Of a stretch of DNA of 64,000 bases, positions 1 to 8,643 are shown piece after piece (the first letter of the stretch is position 1; every line of letters starts with the position of its first letter). Under the pieces are notes generated by a model. It saw nothing but the letters and a program-made list of their open reading frames with translations, had not been told where the DNA came from and searched no databases. The stretch is from Shinella daejeonensis (lineage in GTDB: Bacteria; Pseudomonadota; Alphaproteobacteria; Rhizobiales; Rhizobiaceae), in the NCBI RefSeq assembly GCF_024281235.1, contig NZ_JAHWXY010000008.1, positions 1 to 64,000 on the forward strand, given 5' to 3'. The position numbers were made by a program, and so were the translations under genes.

Positions 1-912
1 TTCCTCTATCACCTCGAAGACAACACGGTGGCGGTCGGCTTCGTGGTGCATCTCAACTACAAGAACCCGTATCTTTATCCCTTCGAGGAGTTCCAGCGCT
101 TCAAGACGCACCCGGCGATCCGCGGCACCTTCGAGGGCGGCAAGCGGCTCTCCTATGGTGCCCGCGCCATCACCGAGGGCGGCTACCAGTCGGTGCCGAA
201 ACTGTCCTTCCCCGGCGGCGCGCTGATCGGCTGCTCGGCCGGCTTCGTCAATGTGCCGCGTATCAAGGGCAGCCACAATGCGGTGCTGTCGGGCATGCTG
301 GCGGCGGAAAAGCTGGCCGACGCCATCGCGGCCGGTCGGGCCAATGACGAGCCGATCGAGATCGAGAACGGCTGGCGCGACAGCGCCATCGGCTCGGACC
401 TGAAGAAGGTGCGCAACGTCAAGCCGCTGTGGTCGAAGTTCGGCACGGCCGTGGGCGTCGCGCTCGGCGGGTTCGACATGTGGACGAACACGCTGTTCGG
501 CTTCTCGGTCTTCGGCACGCTGAAGCACGGCAAGACCGACGCGGCCTCGCTGGAGCCGGCGGCCAAGCACAAGCGCATCGACTATCCGAAGCCCGACGGC
601 GTGCTCACCTTCGACCGTCTCTCCTCGGTGTTCCTGTCGAACACCAACCACGAGGAAGACCAGCCGGTCCACCTTCAGGTGAAGGACATGGCCTTGCAGA
701 AAGCGTCGGAACTCGATGTCTATGCCGGCCCGTCGACCCGCTACTGTCCGGCGGGCGTCTACGAATGGGTGGAGAAGGACGGCGAGGACGTCTTCGTGAT
801 CAACGCGCAGAACTGCGTGCACTGCAAGACCTGCGACATCAAGGATCCCAACCAGAACATCAACTGGGTGCCGCCGCAAGGGGGCGAAGGGCCGGTCTAT
901 CCGAACATGTAA
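1..912 (+). CDS. etfD: Electron transfer flavoprotein-ubiquinone oxidoreductase, C-terminal part (5' end outside window)
   Basis: Only the last 303 codons are present; the reading frame is open from base 1. ETF-QO is an inner-membrane flavoprotein that passes electrons from reduced ETF (fed by acyl-CoA and amino-acid dehydrogenases) to ubiquinone. The visible part holds the end of the FAD/quinone domain (GALIGCSAGFVNVPRIKGSHNA) and the C-terminal ferredoxin-like 4Fe-4S domain, with the cysteine pattern YCPAGVYEW followed by NCVHCKTCDIKDP. It ends in GGEGPVYPNM, the usual type of ETF-QO C-terminus, so the gene is intact at its 3' end. A near-perfect copy of the final 28 bases recurs 74 bp downstream. 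Family identification is secure. Confidence 0.96.
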   Translation, partial: FLYHLEDNTVAVGFVVHLNYKNPYLYPFEEFQRFKTHPAIRGTFEGGKRLSYGARAITEGGYQSVPKLSFPGGALIGCSAGFVNVPRIKGSHNAVLSGMLAAEKLADAIAAGRANDEPIEIENGWRDSAIGSDLKKVRNVKPLWSKFGTAVGVALGGFDMWTNTLFGFSVFGTLKHGKTDAASLEPAAKHKRIDYPKPDGVLTFDRLSSVFLSNTNHEEDQPVHLQVKDMALQKASELDVYAGPSTRYCPAGVYEWVEKDGEDVFVINAQNCVHCKTCDIKDPNQNINWVPPQGGEGPVYPNM

Positions 913-984
913 TGTTCGGGGAGGCGGGCTCGCACGGACCCCCGCATCAAGAGTGCGGCGAAGGCCCGGTCTATCCGAACATGT
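883..984 (+). repeat. Direct repeat of the etfD 3' end (28 bp, 27 identical)
   Basis: Bases 883-910 (ggcgaagggccggtctatcc, then gaacatgt) recur at 957-984 with one difference. Copy 1 ends the etfD gene with TAA; copy 2 would encode the same EGPVYPNM ending, closed by TGA, but in another frame and without a gene in front. The 46 bp between the copies are unique. This looks like a remnant of a 3'-end exchange or local duplication. Confidence 0.85.
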
Positions 985-1405
985 GAGTGCTGCGTTAGAG
1001 CGCGAATTTGTTTTGCTGCTAGATAGTGGCCAACGGTTCGATTCCGCTCAACCGCTTCACACTACAAGTCTCTGTGCGCTCAGGCCCCCGCAACCAGAAT
1101 TGAAGAACAAGCCCCGTTGGAAACCCGACGGGGCTTTTTGCCGTTCTCGGCCAACAACATCATCGCGCCCAACGGGTGGAAACGTGCGGGAACTCAGTCA
1201 GCCGGGTGCATCCGTTTGTTGTTCGCGGGCTGACAAGCCGCGTGATCCGGTGACGAGGTGCTGGCGTATCGAGGCCGTGATCCCGGGGATCGATACGCCG
1301 GCGGGTCCCGGATGCGGACGGAATTGGCCGGGAAGAGAGGTTCTCCGGAGGGCTGCGGCTGTGCAGCCCATGGCAATGAGACCGGGCGGTGGCAGGCAGA
1401 ACGGA
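913..1405. other. 493-bp convergent intergenic region between etfD and dsdA
   Basis: No convincing gene. It contains the second copy of the etfD tail (957-984), a T-arm-like sequence around 1031-1055 without the rest of a tRNA, a terminator at 1109-1139, and two further inverted repeats: 1263-1271 with 1291-1299 (ggcgtatcg / cgatacgcc) and 1350-1356 with 1363-1369 (gggctgc / gcagccc). The last two lie downstream of dsdA on the minus strand and could help end its transcript, though neither has a clear T tract. Confidence 0.5.
1109..1139 (+). terminator. Rho-independent terminator downstream of etfD
   Basis: Stem aagccccgt (1109-1117) pairs with acggggctt (1128-1136); the stem extends inward by about three more pairs around an aaac loop, and the 3' arm runs into a T5 tract. 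A strong intrinsic terminator for rightward transcription. Confidence 0.85.
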
Positions 1406-2740
1406 TCAGCGTCGCGCCGCGGCTTCCTCCAGGAAGGCGTTGAACTGTTCCTCGGGGACGAAGGAGCCGCCGGTCGTCCAGACCACATGCGTGGCTTGCG
1501 GCAGGTGGTCCCCGATACCGAGCCTCTGGCAGAAAGCGCGTCCCTGCGGATGGCGAACGAGGAAGTCGGGGCCTGCGAAGCCGGCCGCGGCCGAGGGTTC
1601 GAGGCGGATAGCCTGGGTTTCATGGGCGAGCAGCAGCCAGCGGAAGAGCGATCCGTCGTCGACCGTGAAGATGCCGGCCAGCATCTCCCGCATGACGTTT
1701 GCGACGAAGGCGGACATGCGGGCGACGGCCATGCCGTCGGCTTCCGTCCGGTTGGTGAGGCCGACATCGTAGACGGAAAGCAGATCCGTCGAGCCGCTCA
1801 TCATCTGGACGAGCGCGCAGGGCGACTGGACCGGCTCGACGAAGAAGCAATGGACGTGATCGCCGAAGGCCTTCTTCGCGCCATAGGCCACGCCGCCGGG
1901 CGCGCCGCCGATGCCGCAGGGCAGATAGAGAAACAGCGGATGTTCGGCGTCGACGGCGATGCGGCGCTCCCGGAGCTGGTCGGCAAGCTCCTGCGCGGCG
2001 GCGCTATAGCCGAGGAAGAGCTGGCGCGACTGCTCGTCGTCGACGAAATAGATCGTCGGATCGCTTTCGGCGGCAAGACGCGCGTTTTCCACCGCCGTCG
2101 TATAGTCGGCCTCGTGCCGCACCACCTCGACGCCGAGCCGCGCCAGCCGCTCCACCTTCCAGGCCTTGGCGTCCGATGACATATGGACCGTGGCCCCGAA
2201 GCCGAGCGCGCGCGCCGCGATGCCGACGCTGAGACCCAGATTGCCCGTGCTGCCGACGGCGATCGTATGGCGGGAGAAGAAGGCTTTCGCCTCCGGGTCG
2301 GCGAGGCGGCGGATGTCCTGCCCGTCCTGCAAGAGGCCTTCGCGGATCGCCAGCGCCTCGGCGAAGGAGAAGACCTCGTAGACGCCGCCGCGCGCCTTGA
2401 TCGATCCGGCGACCGGAAGTGCATTGTCGGCCTTGACGAAGACGCGGCCGTAGCCGACGCCGCCGTAGCCGAGCGCGTCGGACAGGCTGTCGAGCCCGAT
2501 CAGTTCCGAGCGGATCCGGCCGTCCGTCGCCTGAAGCTCGGGAAAGCAGGCCTGAAGCAGCGGCGCGAGGCGCTTCCAGTTGGCTTCGGCCTCGTCCACC
2601 TGCGCCGGCTGCACCGGAAGGTCCGGATCATCGATAGCCCCGTCGCGATAGGCGGGATTGAGCCAGAGCGCCGGGCGGGCGGCGAGGACATCCGGGCGGG
2701 CGGGATCGTCAGGCAGAAGATGGGACATGGGAAAATCCAT
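1406..2740 (-). CDS. dsdA: D-serine dehydratase (D-serine ammonia-lyase)
   Basis: 444 aa, matching the roughly 440-residue DsdA family. This PLP enzyme converts D-serine to pyruvate and ammonia. The PLP lysine is K115 in AGSIKARGG; the glycine-rich phosphate loop is seen as GSTGNLGLSVG, and the YLPCGIGGAPGG segment is also family-typical. It is the last gene of a leftward series glyA-folD-purU-dsdA but is separated from purU by 263 bp containing a repeat element, so it may have its own promoter. An in-frame Met at residue 5 (MSHLL) is an alternative start. Context suggests use or detoxification of D-serine or serine-like amino acids together with the SHMT paralogue upstream. Confidence 0.93.
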   Translation of the reverse strand: MDFPMSHLLPDDPARPDVLAARPALWLNPAYRDGAIDDPDLPVQPAQVDEAEANWKRLAPLLQACFPELQATDGRIRSELIGLDSLSDALGYGGVGYGRVFVKADNALPVAGSIKARGGVYEVFSFAEALAIREGLLQDGQDIRRLADPEAKAFFSRHTIAVGSTGNLGLSVGIAARALGFGATVHMSSDAKAWKVERLARLGVEVVRHEADYTTAVENARLAAESDPTIYFVDDEQSRQLFLGYSAAAQELADQLRERRIAVDAEHPLFLYLPCGIGGAPGGVAYGAKKAFGDHVHCFFVEPVQSPCALVQMMSGSTDLLSVYDVGLTNRTEADGMAVARMSAFVANVMREMLAGIFTVDDGSLFRWLLLAHETQAIRLEPSAAAGFAGPDFLVRHPQGRAFCQRLGIGDHLPQATHVVWTTGGSFVPEEQFNAFLEEAAARR

Positions 2741-2894
2741 ATTGGCGAAGCGTTGCAGGTGGCTTCAGACGGCCGCTCCGGCGTCGGAAATGCCGTCGAT
2801 TGCGATGAACCCGGGTCGAAGCGACCTGAGTTCATAAGCGTGATCTCCTCCAGAAAGATAGAGCCGGATGCAGGCGGAAGGCCGCTGCCGGCTT

Positions 2895-3004
2895 TTCCTC
2901 ATCCGCTCTTGAGCGGTTCCGGTTTTCACAGGCTCGGTAGAACCTCTCTCTTTTAGTCGCATTTCCGGCCGCCAAACCGCTGCGCACTTTTGCTGGAAAT
3001 GCTC
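2895..3004. repeat. Rhizobial intergenic mosaic (RIME-like) palindromic element
   Basis: Two palindromes stand side by side: ccgctc-tt-gagcgg at 2903-2916 and an imperfect palindrome whose arms are gcatttcc (2959-2966) and ggaaatgc (2995-3002). The wording around the second arm (gcgcacttttgctggaaatg) is a sequence type I recognise as dispersed between genes in Rhizobiaceae genomes. It abuts the stop codon of purU. Confidence 0.55.
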
Positions 3005-3900
3005 TAGCCCAGGCGTTCGGAGGCGTAGGATCCGGGCGAGGGCGGGAAGACGATGGTCCTGTTGCCGTTCAGGAAGACACGGCCGTGGATATGGGCGTGG
3101 ATGGCCCGCGCCAGCACCTGGCTTTCCACGTCGCGGCCGAGACTGACGTAGTCGTCGGAGCTTTGCGCATGGGTCACGCGAACGGTGTCCTGCTCGATGA
3201 TCGGACCCTCGTCGAGATCGGCGGTGACGTAATGCGATGTCGCGCCGATCAGTTTCACGCCGCGCTCGAAAGCCTGCTTGTAGGGATTGGCGCCCTTGAA
3301 GGAGGGCAGGAAGGAGTGATGGATATTGATGATGCGGCCGGACATCCTGCGGCACATTTCGTCGGACAGAACCTGCATGTAGCGGGCCAGCACGACGAGT
3401 TCCGCGCCGGCCTCCTCGACGATGCGCATCTGTTCGGCTTCGGCGTCGAGTTTGTTTTCCTTCGTCACCTTGATGTGATGGAAGGGAATATCATGGTTCA
3501 CCACCAGCTTTTGATAGTCCATGTGATTGGAAATGACGCCGACGATGTCGATCGGCAGGGCGCCGATGCGCCAGCGATACAACAGGTCGTTGAGGCAATG
3601 GCCGAAGCGCGAGACCATCAGGACGACCTTGCGCTTGGCCGTCTCGTCGAAAAACTCGGCGTCGGCCTCGTATCTTGCGGCGGTATCGGCAAAGCCGTCG
3701 CGCAGCTCCTCGAGCGTGCGGCCTTCTTCCGACTGGAAGCTGATACGCATGAAGTAGCGGCCGGTGCTCTTGTCGTCGAACTGGGCGCTATCGGAAATAT
3801 TGCAGCCGTTGCTTGCCAGATAGGTGGCGATGGCGGCGGTCACGCCCCGGATGGACGGGCAGGCGACGCGCAACGCATAACGATTGGAAGGAGCGGGCAT
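3004..3900 (-). CDS. purU: Formyltetrahydrofolate deformylase
   Basis: 298 aa, about the normal family length. It hydrolyses 10-formyl-THF to formate and THF, returning free folate to the pool. An N-terminal ACT-type domain (residues about 8-85) precedes a formyltransferase domain (about 90-298) with the catalytic Asn/His/Asp segments visible in NIHHSFLPSFKGANPYKQAF and SHYVTADLDEGPIIEQD. It lies 21 bp downstream of folD on the same strand. With GlyA and FolD it forms a route from a hydroxymethyl group to formate. The TAG stop lies at the edge of a dispersed repeat, so the extreme C-terminus may differ from relatives. Confidence 0.95.
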   Translation of the reverse strand: MPAPSNRYALRVACPSIRGVTAAIATYLASNGCNISDSAQFDDKSTGRYFMRISFQSEEGRTLEELRDGFADTAARYEADAEFFDETAKRKVVLMVSRFGHCLNDLLYRWRIGALPIDIVGVISNHMDYQKLVVNHDIPFHHIKVTKENKLDAEAEQMRIVEEAGAELVVLARYMQVLSDEMCRRMSGRIINIHHSFLPSFKGANPYKQAFERGVKLIGATSHYVTADLDEGPIIEQDTVRVTHAQSSDDYVSLGRDVESQVLARAIHAHIHGRVFLNGNRTIVFPPSPGSYASERLG

Positions 3901-3921
3901 GAAGCAGTCCTTTCGGGCCGG

Positions 3922-4815
3922 TCAATCGGCTTTGACGGGATGCTGGCGGCGAAAGGCCGTCAGCGTGTTCGACAGGAGGCAGGCGATGGTCATGGGGCCG
4001 ACGCCGCCCGGAACCGGCGTGATGGCGCCTGCGTGGCGGGCTTCCTCGAAAGCGACATCGCCGACGATGCGGGATTTGCCGTCGCGCTCGACGCGGTTGA
4101 TGCCGACATCGACGACCACCGCCCCCGGCTTGATCCAGTCGCCGCGCACCAGCCCCGGCCGGCCGGCGGCGGCAATGAGGATATCCGCCATGCGGCACAG
4201 TTCCGGCGTGTTCCGGCTGCGCGAATGGACGGTGGTGACGGTGCAGTTCTCGGAAAGCAGCAATTGCGCCATCGGCTTGCCGACGATGTTGGACTTGCCG
4301 ATGACCACGGCGTGAAGACCGGACAGATCCGCGCCGAGGCGGTCCTTCAGCAGCATCAGGCAGCCGAGCGGCGTGCAGGGCACGAGCGCCGGCTGGCCGG
4401 TGGCGAGCCGGCCGGCATTGGAGATATGAAAGCCGTCGACGTCCTTGTCGGGATTGATCCCCTGGATGACGGCGCCGGCGTCGATATGGGCGGGAAGCGG
4501 CAGCTGGACGAGGATGCCGTGGACCTCCGGATCGGCGTTGAGCCGGCCGATCAACGTCATCAGTTCGTCCTCGGTCGTTTCTTCCGGCAGTTCGTATTTG
4601 AAGGAGCGCATGCCGGCCGCGACGGTCTGGCGATGCTTGGAGCCGACATAGACGGCGCTTGCCGGATCGGCCCCCAGCAGCACCACCGCAAGGCCCGGAA
4701 CGTTTCCGGTCTCGTCCTTCAGCCTGGCCACGTCGACGCTGATCGTTTCCAGCAGTCCGGCTGCGAAGCGCTTTCCGTCGATGACGGCGGCGCCGGCCAT
4801 TCTGTCCATTCCCAT
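3922..4815 (-). CDS. folD: Bifunctional methylenetetrahydrofolate dehydrogenase / methenyltetrahydrofolate cyclohydrolase
   Basis: 297 aa from the chosen ATG. It oxidises 5,10-methylene-THF to 5,10-methenyl-THF with NADP and hydrolyses it to 10-formyl-THF. The catalytic Tyr-Lys segment is in [14 protein letters not shown]; the Rossmann motif is [27 protein letters not shown] is near the C-terminus. The frame extends 11 codons upstream, but the ATG at 4815 has an AAAGGG ribosome site about 6 bases away, and the protein then starts close to [10 protein letters not shown] as in relatives; ATGs three and six codons on are alternatives. It lies between glyA and purU. Confidence 0.94.
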   Translation of the reverse strand: MGMDRMAGAAVIDGKRFAAGLLETISVDVARLKDETGNVPGLAVVLLGADPASAVYVGSKHRQTVAAGMRSFKYELPEETTEDELMTLIGRLNADPEVHGILVQLPLPAHIDAGAVIQGINPDKDVDGFHISNAGRLATGQPALVPCTPLGCLMLLKDRLGADLSGLHAVVIGKSNIVGKPMAQLLLSENCTVTTVHSRSRNTPELCRMADILIAAAGRPGLVRGDWIKPGAVVVDVGINRVERDGKSRIVGDVAFEEARHAGAITPVPGGVGPMTIACLLSNTLTAFRRQHPVKAD

Positions 4816-4947
4816 TGGGAGCCCTTTCGCATTGCGTGCGGCCCGCATGGCGCGGTTCGCGCCGGACCCGAGGCCCGCTTTCTCCGTAAGATGCGCCGCG
4901 TCCTTCGGGGGACGCGGCGACTGGCTGAGCGGGCGGAAAACCCGCGA

Positions 4948-6225
4948 TCAGTGGGCGTAGACGGGGAAGGCCTCCGTCAGGCCGGCGACCTTCGCCTTCG
5001 CCTTCTCCACGACGGCGTCCGTCGTGCCGGCGGCTTCCGATTCGAGGACGTCGGCGATGATATTGCCGAGCGTGCGGAATTCATCTTCCTTCATGCCGCG
5101 TGTCGTGGCGGCCGAGACGCCGAGGCGCATGCCGACCCATTCCGGCGGGCGCGGGCTGTCGTTGGGGATCGGATTCTTGTTGGCGGTGATATTGGCACGC
5201 GCCAGAAGATCCTCGGCCTGCTTGCCGATCAGGCCCTTGCTCGACAGATCGACCAGAACGATGTGGGTGTCCGTGCCGCCGGATACGATACGAACGCCGC
5301 GGGCGATCAGCGTCTCGGCGAGAACCCGCGCATTGGCCTTGACCTGTGCGGCATAGACCTTGAAGTCGTCCCGCAGCGCTTCGCCGAGGCAGACCGCCTT
5401 GGCGGCGAGCACGTTGCTGTGGAGAGATCCCTGCACGCCGGGGAATACGGCCGACTGGAGCTTCTTGAACCAGGCCTCGTTGTTGGTGAGGATGAGGCCG
5501 CCGCGCGGACCGCGCAGCGTCTTGGTCGTGGTGCAGGTGACGATATCGGCATGCGGGAAGGGCGACGGATGGGCGCCGCCGGCGACGAGGCCGGCGATAT
5601 GCGCCATGTCGACGAGGAACCAGGCGCCGACCTTCTTGGCGATCTTGCCCATGCGTTCGAAATCGAGTTCGCGCGGATAGGCCGAGCCGCCGGTGATCAG
5701 GAGCGTCGGGCGCACCTCTTCGGCGATCCGCTCCATCTCGTCATAGTCGATGACCTCGGTTTCCGGATCGACATTGTAGTTATGGGACTCGAACCAGCGG
5801 CCCGAGAGATTGCCCTTCATGCCGTGGGACAGGTGGCCGCCGGCGGCCAGGTCGAGAGAGAGAACCTTGTCGCCCGGCTTCAGCAGCAGGAAGAAGACGG
5901 CGAGGTTCGCCTGGGTGCCCGAATGCGGCTGTACGTTGGCATAGGCGCAGCCGAAAAGCTCTTTCGCCCGGTCGATCGCCGCCTGCTCGACGACGTCGAC
6001 GAACTGGCCGCCGCCATGGAAGCGGTTGCCGGGGTAGCCTTCCAGCGTCTTGTTCGTCATCTCGTGGCCAAGCGCGTCCAGAACGGCGCGGCTGACGATG
6101 TTCTCGGAGGCGATGAGTTCGATCTGGTCCTGCTGGCGCCGGCGCTCGTTGTCGAGGGCTTCTGCCACGAGCGGGTCGCGTTCGTGAACCGGGGTATTGA
6201 AATAGGCTTTCGTCTGTTCGCTCAT
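4948..6225 (-). CDS. glyA: Serine hydroxymethyltransferase paralogue with altered active-site residues (possible 2-methylserine hydroxymethyltransferase)
   Basis: 425 aa, full length for SHMT. These PLP enzymes exchange a hydroxymethyl group between serine (or 2-methylserine) and THF, giving glycine (or D-alanine) and methylene-THF. The PLP lysine is K235 in TKTLRGPRGG, but the residue before it is Thr (T234) where SHMTs have His. The usual EGYPGKRYYGGCEYVD segment reads EGYPGNRFHGGGQFVD, replacing the second Tyr by His and the Glu by Gln. The rest (PHSGTQAN, LVDMAHIAGLVAGG) is normal. First gene of glyA-folD-purU-dsdA, divergent from a LysR gene. Housekeeping rhizobial glyA usually sits elsewhere, so this is probably a catabolic paralogue; its exact substrate is inferred. 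Confidence 0.9.
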   Translation of the reverse strand: MSEQTKAYFNTPVHERDPLVAEALDNERRRQQDQIELIASENIVSRAVLDALGHEMTNKTLEGYPGNRFHGGGQFVDVVEQAAIDRAKELFGCAYANVQPHSGTQANLAVFFLLLKPGDKVLSLDLAAGGHLSHGMKGNLSGRWFESHNYNVDPETEVIDYDEMERIAEEVRPTLLITGGSAYPRELDFERMGKIAKKVGAWFLVDMAHIAGLVAGGAHPSPFPHADIVTCTTTKTLRGPRGGLILTNNEAWFKKLQSAVFPGVQGSLHSNVLAAKAVCLGEALRDDFKVYAAQVKANARVLAETLIARGVRIVSGGTDTHIVLVDLSSKGLIGKQAEDLLARANITANKNPIPNDSPRPPEWVGMRLGVSAATTRGMKEDEFRTLGNIIADVLESEAAGTTDAVVEKAKAKVAGLTEAFPVYAH

Positions 6226-6361
6226 GACCTGTCTCCGGCGAAAGGGGAATGGTGACTCGGCGGCAGGCTAGCGAGGCAATCGATCCAGAAAAAGTTAATA
6301 ATATTTGCACATGCGTTCTGATTTGCTAATGATTTAACGGATCGCTCAGGTGGAGGGAAGA
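6226..6361. promoter_or_regulatory. Divergent glyA / lysR control region
   Basis: 136 bp between divergent starts, with a clearly AT-rich stretch (about 6288-6338) in a GC-rich genome. Two direct atttgc copies at 6303-6308 and 6321-6326 are spaced two helical turns apart. LysR-type regulators typically bind in such shared intergenic regions. No perfect T-N11-A palindrome could be fixed. Confidence 0.35.
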
Positions 6362-7300
6362 ATGGATCTGGCTCGATTGCGCGCGCTGCGGGAATTGTCG
6401 ATCCGCAAGACGATGGCGGCGGTGGCGGAGGCGCTCTATGTCTCGCCCTCGGCGGTTTCCCAGCAGATCGCGCTTCTGGAGGAGGAAGTGGGGATCGACC
6501 TTATCGAGCGCCGCGGTCGCGGCGTCGAACTGACGCTGGCCGGCCGCCAGCTCGTGGAGCGGGCGGAACGGATCCTGATCGAGCTGGAATCCGCGCGCGC
6601 CGATATCGCGGAGCTGAAGAAGGTCATCGCCGGACAGCTGCGCGTGGCGGCCTTTCCCTCCGTGGCGGCGGCGGTGGTGGCGGGAGCGATCCAGGACCTC
6701 CACAGTCTCCATCCCCGCCTGACCGTGCAATTCGATGAAATGGAGCCCGCCGAAAGCCTGGCGGCCTTGCGGAGCTGGCAAACCGATATCGCGATCATCG
6801 ATGATCTCAATGTGCCGCCGGGCGCGCTGGATCCCAATATCGAGACGATCCCGCTGATGGAGGACGTCTTCAATGTGATGGTCTCCCAGACGCATCCGCT
6901 GGCCGAGCAGCCGACCGTCATGCTGCGCCAGCTGCGCAACGAGCGCTGGGCTCTCGACACCGCGTCGTCGACCTATAACCGGATGATCACCGACGCTTGC
7001 CAGGAGGCCGGCTTCACGCCCGATATCGTTGCGCGCTGCAAGGGGTTCGAGGTGACGATCGCGCTCATTCGCGAGGGTTACGGCATTTCGATTCTGCCGG
7101 GCCTGAGAATTAGCTATGATCTCGAGGACGTCTGGGTGTGCAAGATCGAGCCGGAAATCCGGCGAAAGATTTCTCTCGCGTTCCGCAAAGGCGAGAAGCG
7201 CAGCCCGGCGGTTCAGGCTTTCATCGCCCGGGTCAACGAGCGGGTCGGCTCCCGCCGCCGGCTGTTTGCAGAAAGGCAGGAGCCGAAAGAGGCCGGCTGA
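6362..7300 (+). CDS. LysR-family transcriptional regulator
   Basis: 312 aa from the ATG at 6362, preceded by a good GGAGGGAAG ribosome site; a GTG four codons upstream is less likely because it overlaps that site. The N-terminal winged helix-turn-helix covers about residues 1-60 (LYVSPSAVSQQIALLEEEVGIDLIER) and is followed by a substrate-binding co-inducer domain (about 90-295). It is divergent from glyA-folD-purU-dsdA, the usual arrangement of a LysR protein with its target, and is upstream of the Aap-type transporter. An effector such as a serine-like amino acid is an inference from position only. Confidence 0.9.
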   Translation: MDLARLRALRELSIRKTMAAVAEALYVSPSAVSQQIALLEEEVGIDLIERRGRGVELTLAGRQLVERAERILIELESARADIAELKKVIAGQLRVAAFPSVAAAVVAGAIQDLHSLHPRLTVQFDEMEPAESLAALRSWQTDIAIIDDLNVPPGALDPNIETIPLMEDVFNVMVSQTHPLAEQPTVMLRQLRNERWALDTASSTYNRMITDACQEAGFTPDIVARCKGFEVTIALIREGYGISILPGLRISYDLEDVWVCKIEPEIRRKISLAFRKGEKRSPAVQAFIARVNERVGSRRRLFAERQEPKEAG

Positions 7301-7593
7301 GTCTGTCGGAAGCCGGGGGCCTCCTCCTGGAGTCCGCAGCAAGATTGAACATTTTTGCTAAATAGTATGTAAAGCAGAATTAAGTAGACCTGAATAAACC
7401 GCGTTCTTATCGTCAATTTGTCGATTGCTATGGGTTCGCGGACTGGATTAGGAAAGCGAGCTTAGGCCAACCGCGGGAACATTCGCTCCAGACGGCAAGA
7501 GCCGCTGTTGCCCTATCACCCATTCGTATTTCGGCAAGAGACCCGGGCTTTGCATCGTGATGCAGGCCGTTCGCGACATAACAGGGGAATGCA

Positions 7594-8625
7594 ATGAAAC
7601 TGATCAAGCTCCTTACGGCTGGCGTGTTCGCCGGTCTCGCCTTCACCGCGGGTCAGGCGTCGGCCTCCGTTCTCGATACCGTCAAGCAGCGCGGCACGCT
7701 GAATTGCGGCACCGACAATACCGCTCCCGGTTTCGGCTATCTCAATACGACGACGGGTCAGCTCGAAGGCCTTGACGTCGACTTCTGCAAGGCCGTTGCG
7801 GCCGCCGTCCTCGGCGATGCCTCGAAGGTCAAATTCGTCACGGTGACGGACAAGAGCCGCTTCGACGCGGTGCTGACCAACCAGGTCGACGTCGTCTTCG
7901 CCCATACGACCCTGATGCCGGCCCGCGAATCCTCGATTGCGGTCGACTTCCTGCCGATCAATTTCTATGACGGCACGGGCATCATGGTGAAGACCGATTC
8001 CGGCGTCGAGACGCTCGACGATCTCGACGGCGCCACCTTCTGCACCACGCAGGGCTCGATGACCGAGACCGTGCTGACCAGCACCTTCAAGGCGCGCGGC
8101 TGGCAGGATTCCAAGGTCCTCACCTATGAGAACCTCGAAAAGCTCTTCGCGGCGCTGAACTCCGGCCGCTGCAACGCCATGAGCACCGACAAGTCGGCGC
8201 TGGCCGCCTGGGCCGGCAATTCGCCGAGCCCCTCCGACTACGTGATCCTTCCCGACACGCTCGACAAGTCGCCCTTCGGCGGTTTCGTCGTGGCCAATGA
8301 TTCCAAGTGGCGCAATGCGCTGCGCTGGACCATCTACGGCCTGTTCCAGGCCGAGGAGTCGGAGATCACCCAGGCCAATCTCGACGAGCATCTGACGAGC
8401 GAAGATCCCTTCGTCCAGCGGTTCCTCGGCGTGGGCGGCGGTCACGGCAAGGACTTCGGCCTTTCCGACGATTTCGTGGCGCAGGCGATCAAGGCGGTGG
8501 GCAACTACGGCGAAATCTACGCTCGTAACCTCGGTCCGGACACGCGGATGTATCTGGAGCGCAAGGGCACGCCGAACGCTCTGTGGACGCAGGGCGGGGC
8601 AATCTATTCGCCGCTTTGGAACTGA
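7594..8625 (+). CDS. aapJ: General L-amino acid ABC transporter, periplasmic binding protein
   Basis: 343 aa. The N-terminus (MKLIKLLTAGVFAGLAFTAGQASA) is a clear Sec signal peptide cleaved near residue 24, after which the family segment LDTVKQRGTLNCGTDNTAPGFGY begins. AapJ-type proteins bind a broad range of L-amino acids in the periplasm and deliver them to AapQM. The start has a GGGGA ribosome site. It is followed by a strong hairpin terminator before the permease gene, consistent with higher expression of the binding protein. First gene of aapJQMP. Substrate range is inferred from the family. Confidence 0.93.
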   Translation: MKLIKLLTAGVFAGLAFTAGQASASVLDTVKQRGTLNCGTDNTAPGFGYLNTTTGQLEGLDVDFCKAVAAAVLGDASKVKFVTVTDKSRFDAVLTNQVDVVFAHTTLMPARESSIAVDFLPINFYDGTGIMVKTDSGVETLDDLDGATFCTTQGSMTETVLTSTFKARGWQDSKVLTYENLEKLFAALNSGRCNAMSTDKSALAAWAGNSPSPSDYVILPDTLDKSPFGGFVVANDSKWRNALRWTIYGLFQAEESEITQANLDEHLTSEDPFVQRFLGVGGGHGKDFGLSDDFVAQAIKAVGNYGEIYARNLGPDTRMYLERKGTPNALWTQGGAIYSPLWN

Positions 8626-8643
8626 TCCTTTCTCCTTGCTGAG

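Noticed and set aside
992-1060. A complete tRNA gene
   Set aside because: Only a T-arm-like sequence is present; spacing is too short and no anticodon or D arm can be folded.
953-2179. A 408-codon plus-strand frame starting in the etfD tail duplication
   Set aside because: Most of it is antisense to dsdA; it crosses a terminator hairpin and has no coding signature.
3085-6255. A 1056-codon open frame on the plus strand
   Set aside because: It lies opposite purU, folD and glyA, is rich in Arg/Asp/Gly/Ala with no family motifs, and has no ribosome site. It is an antisense by-product of high GC third-position bias.
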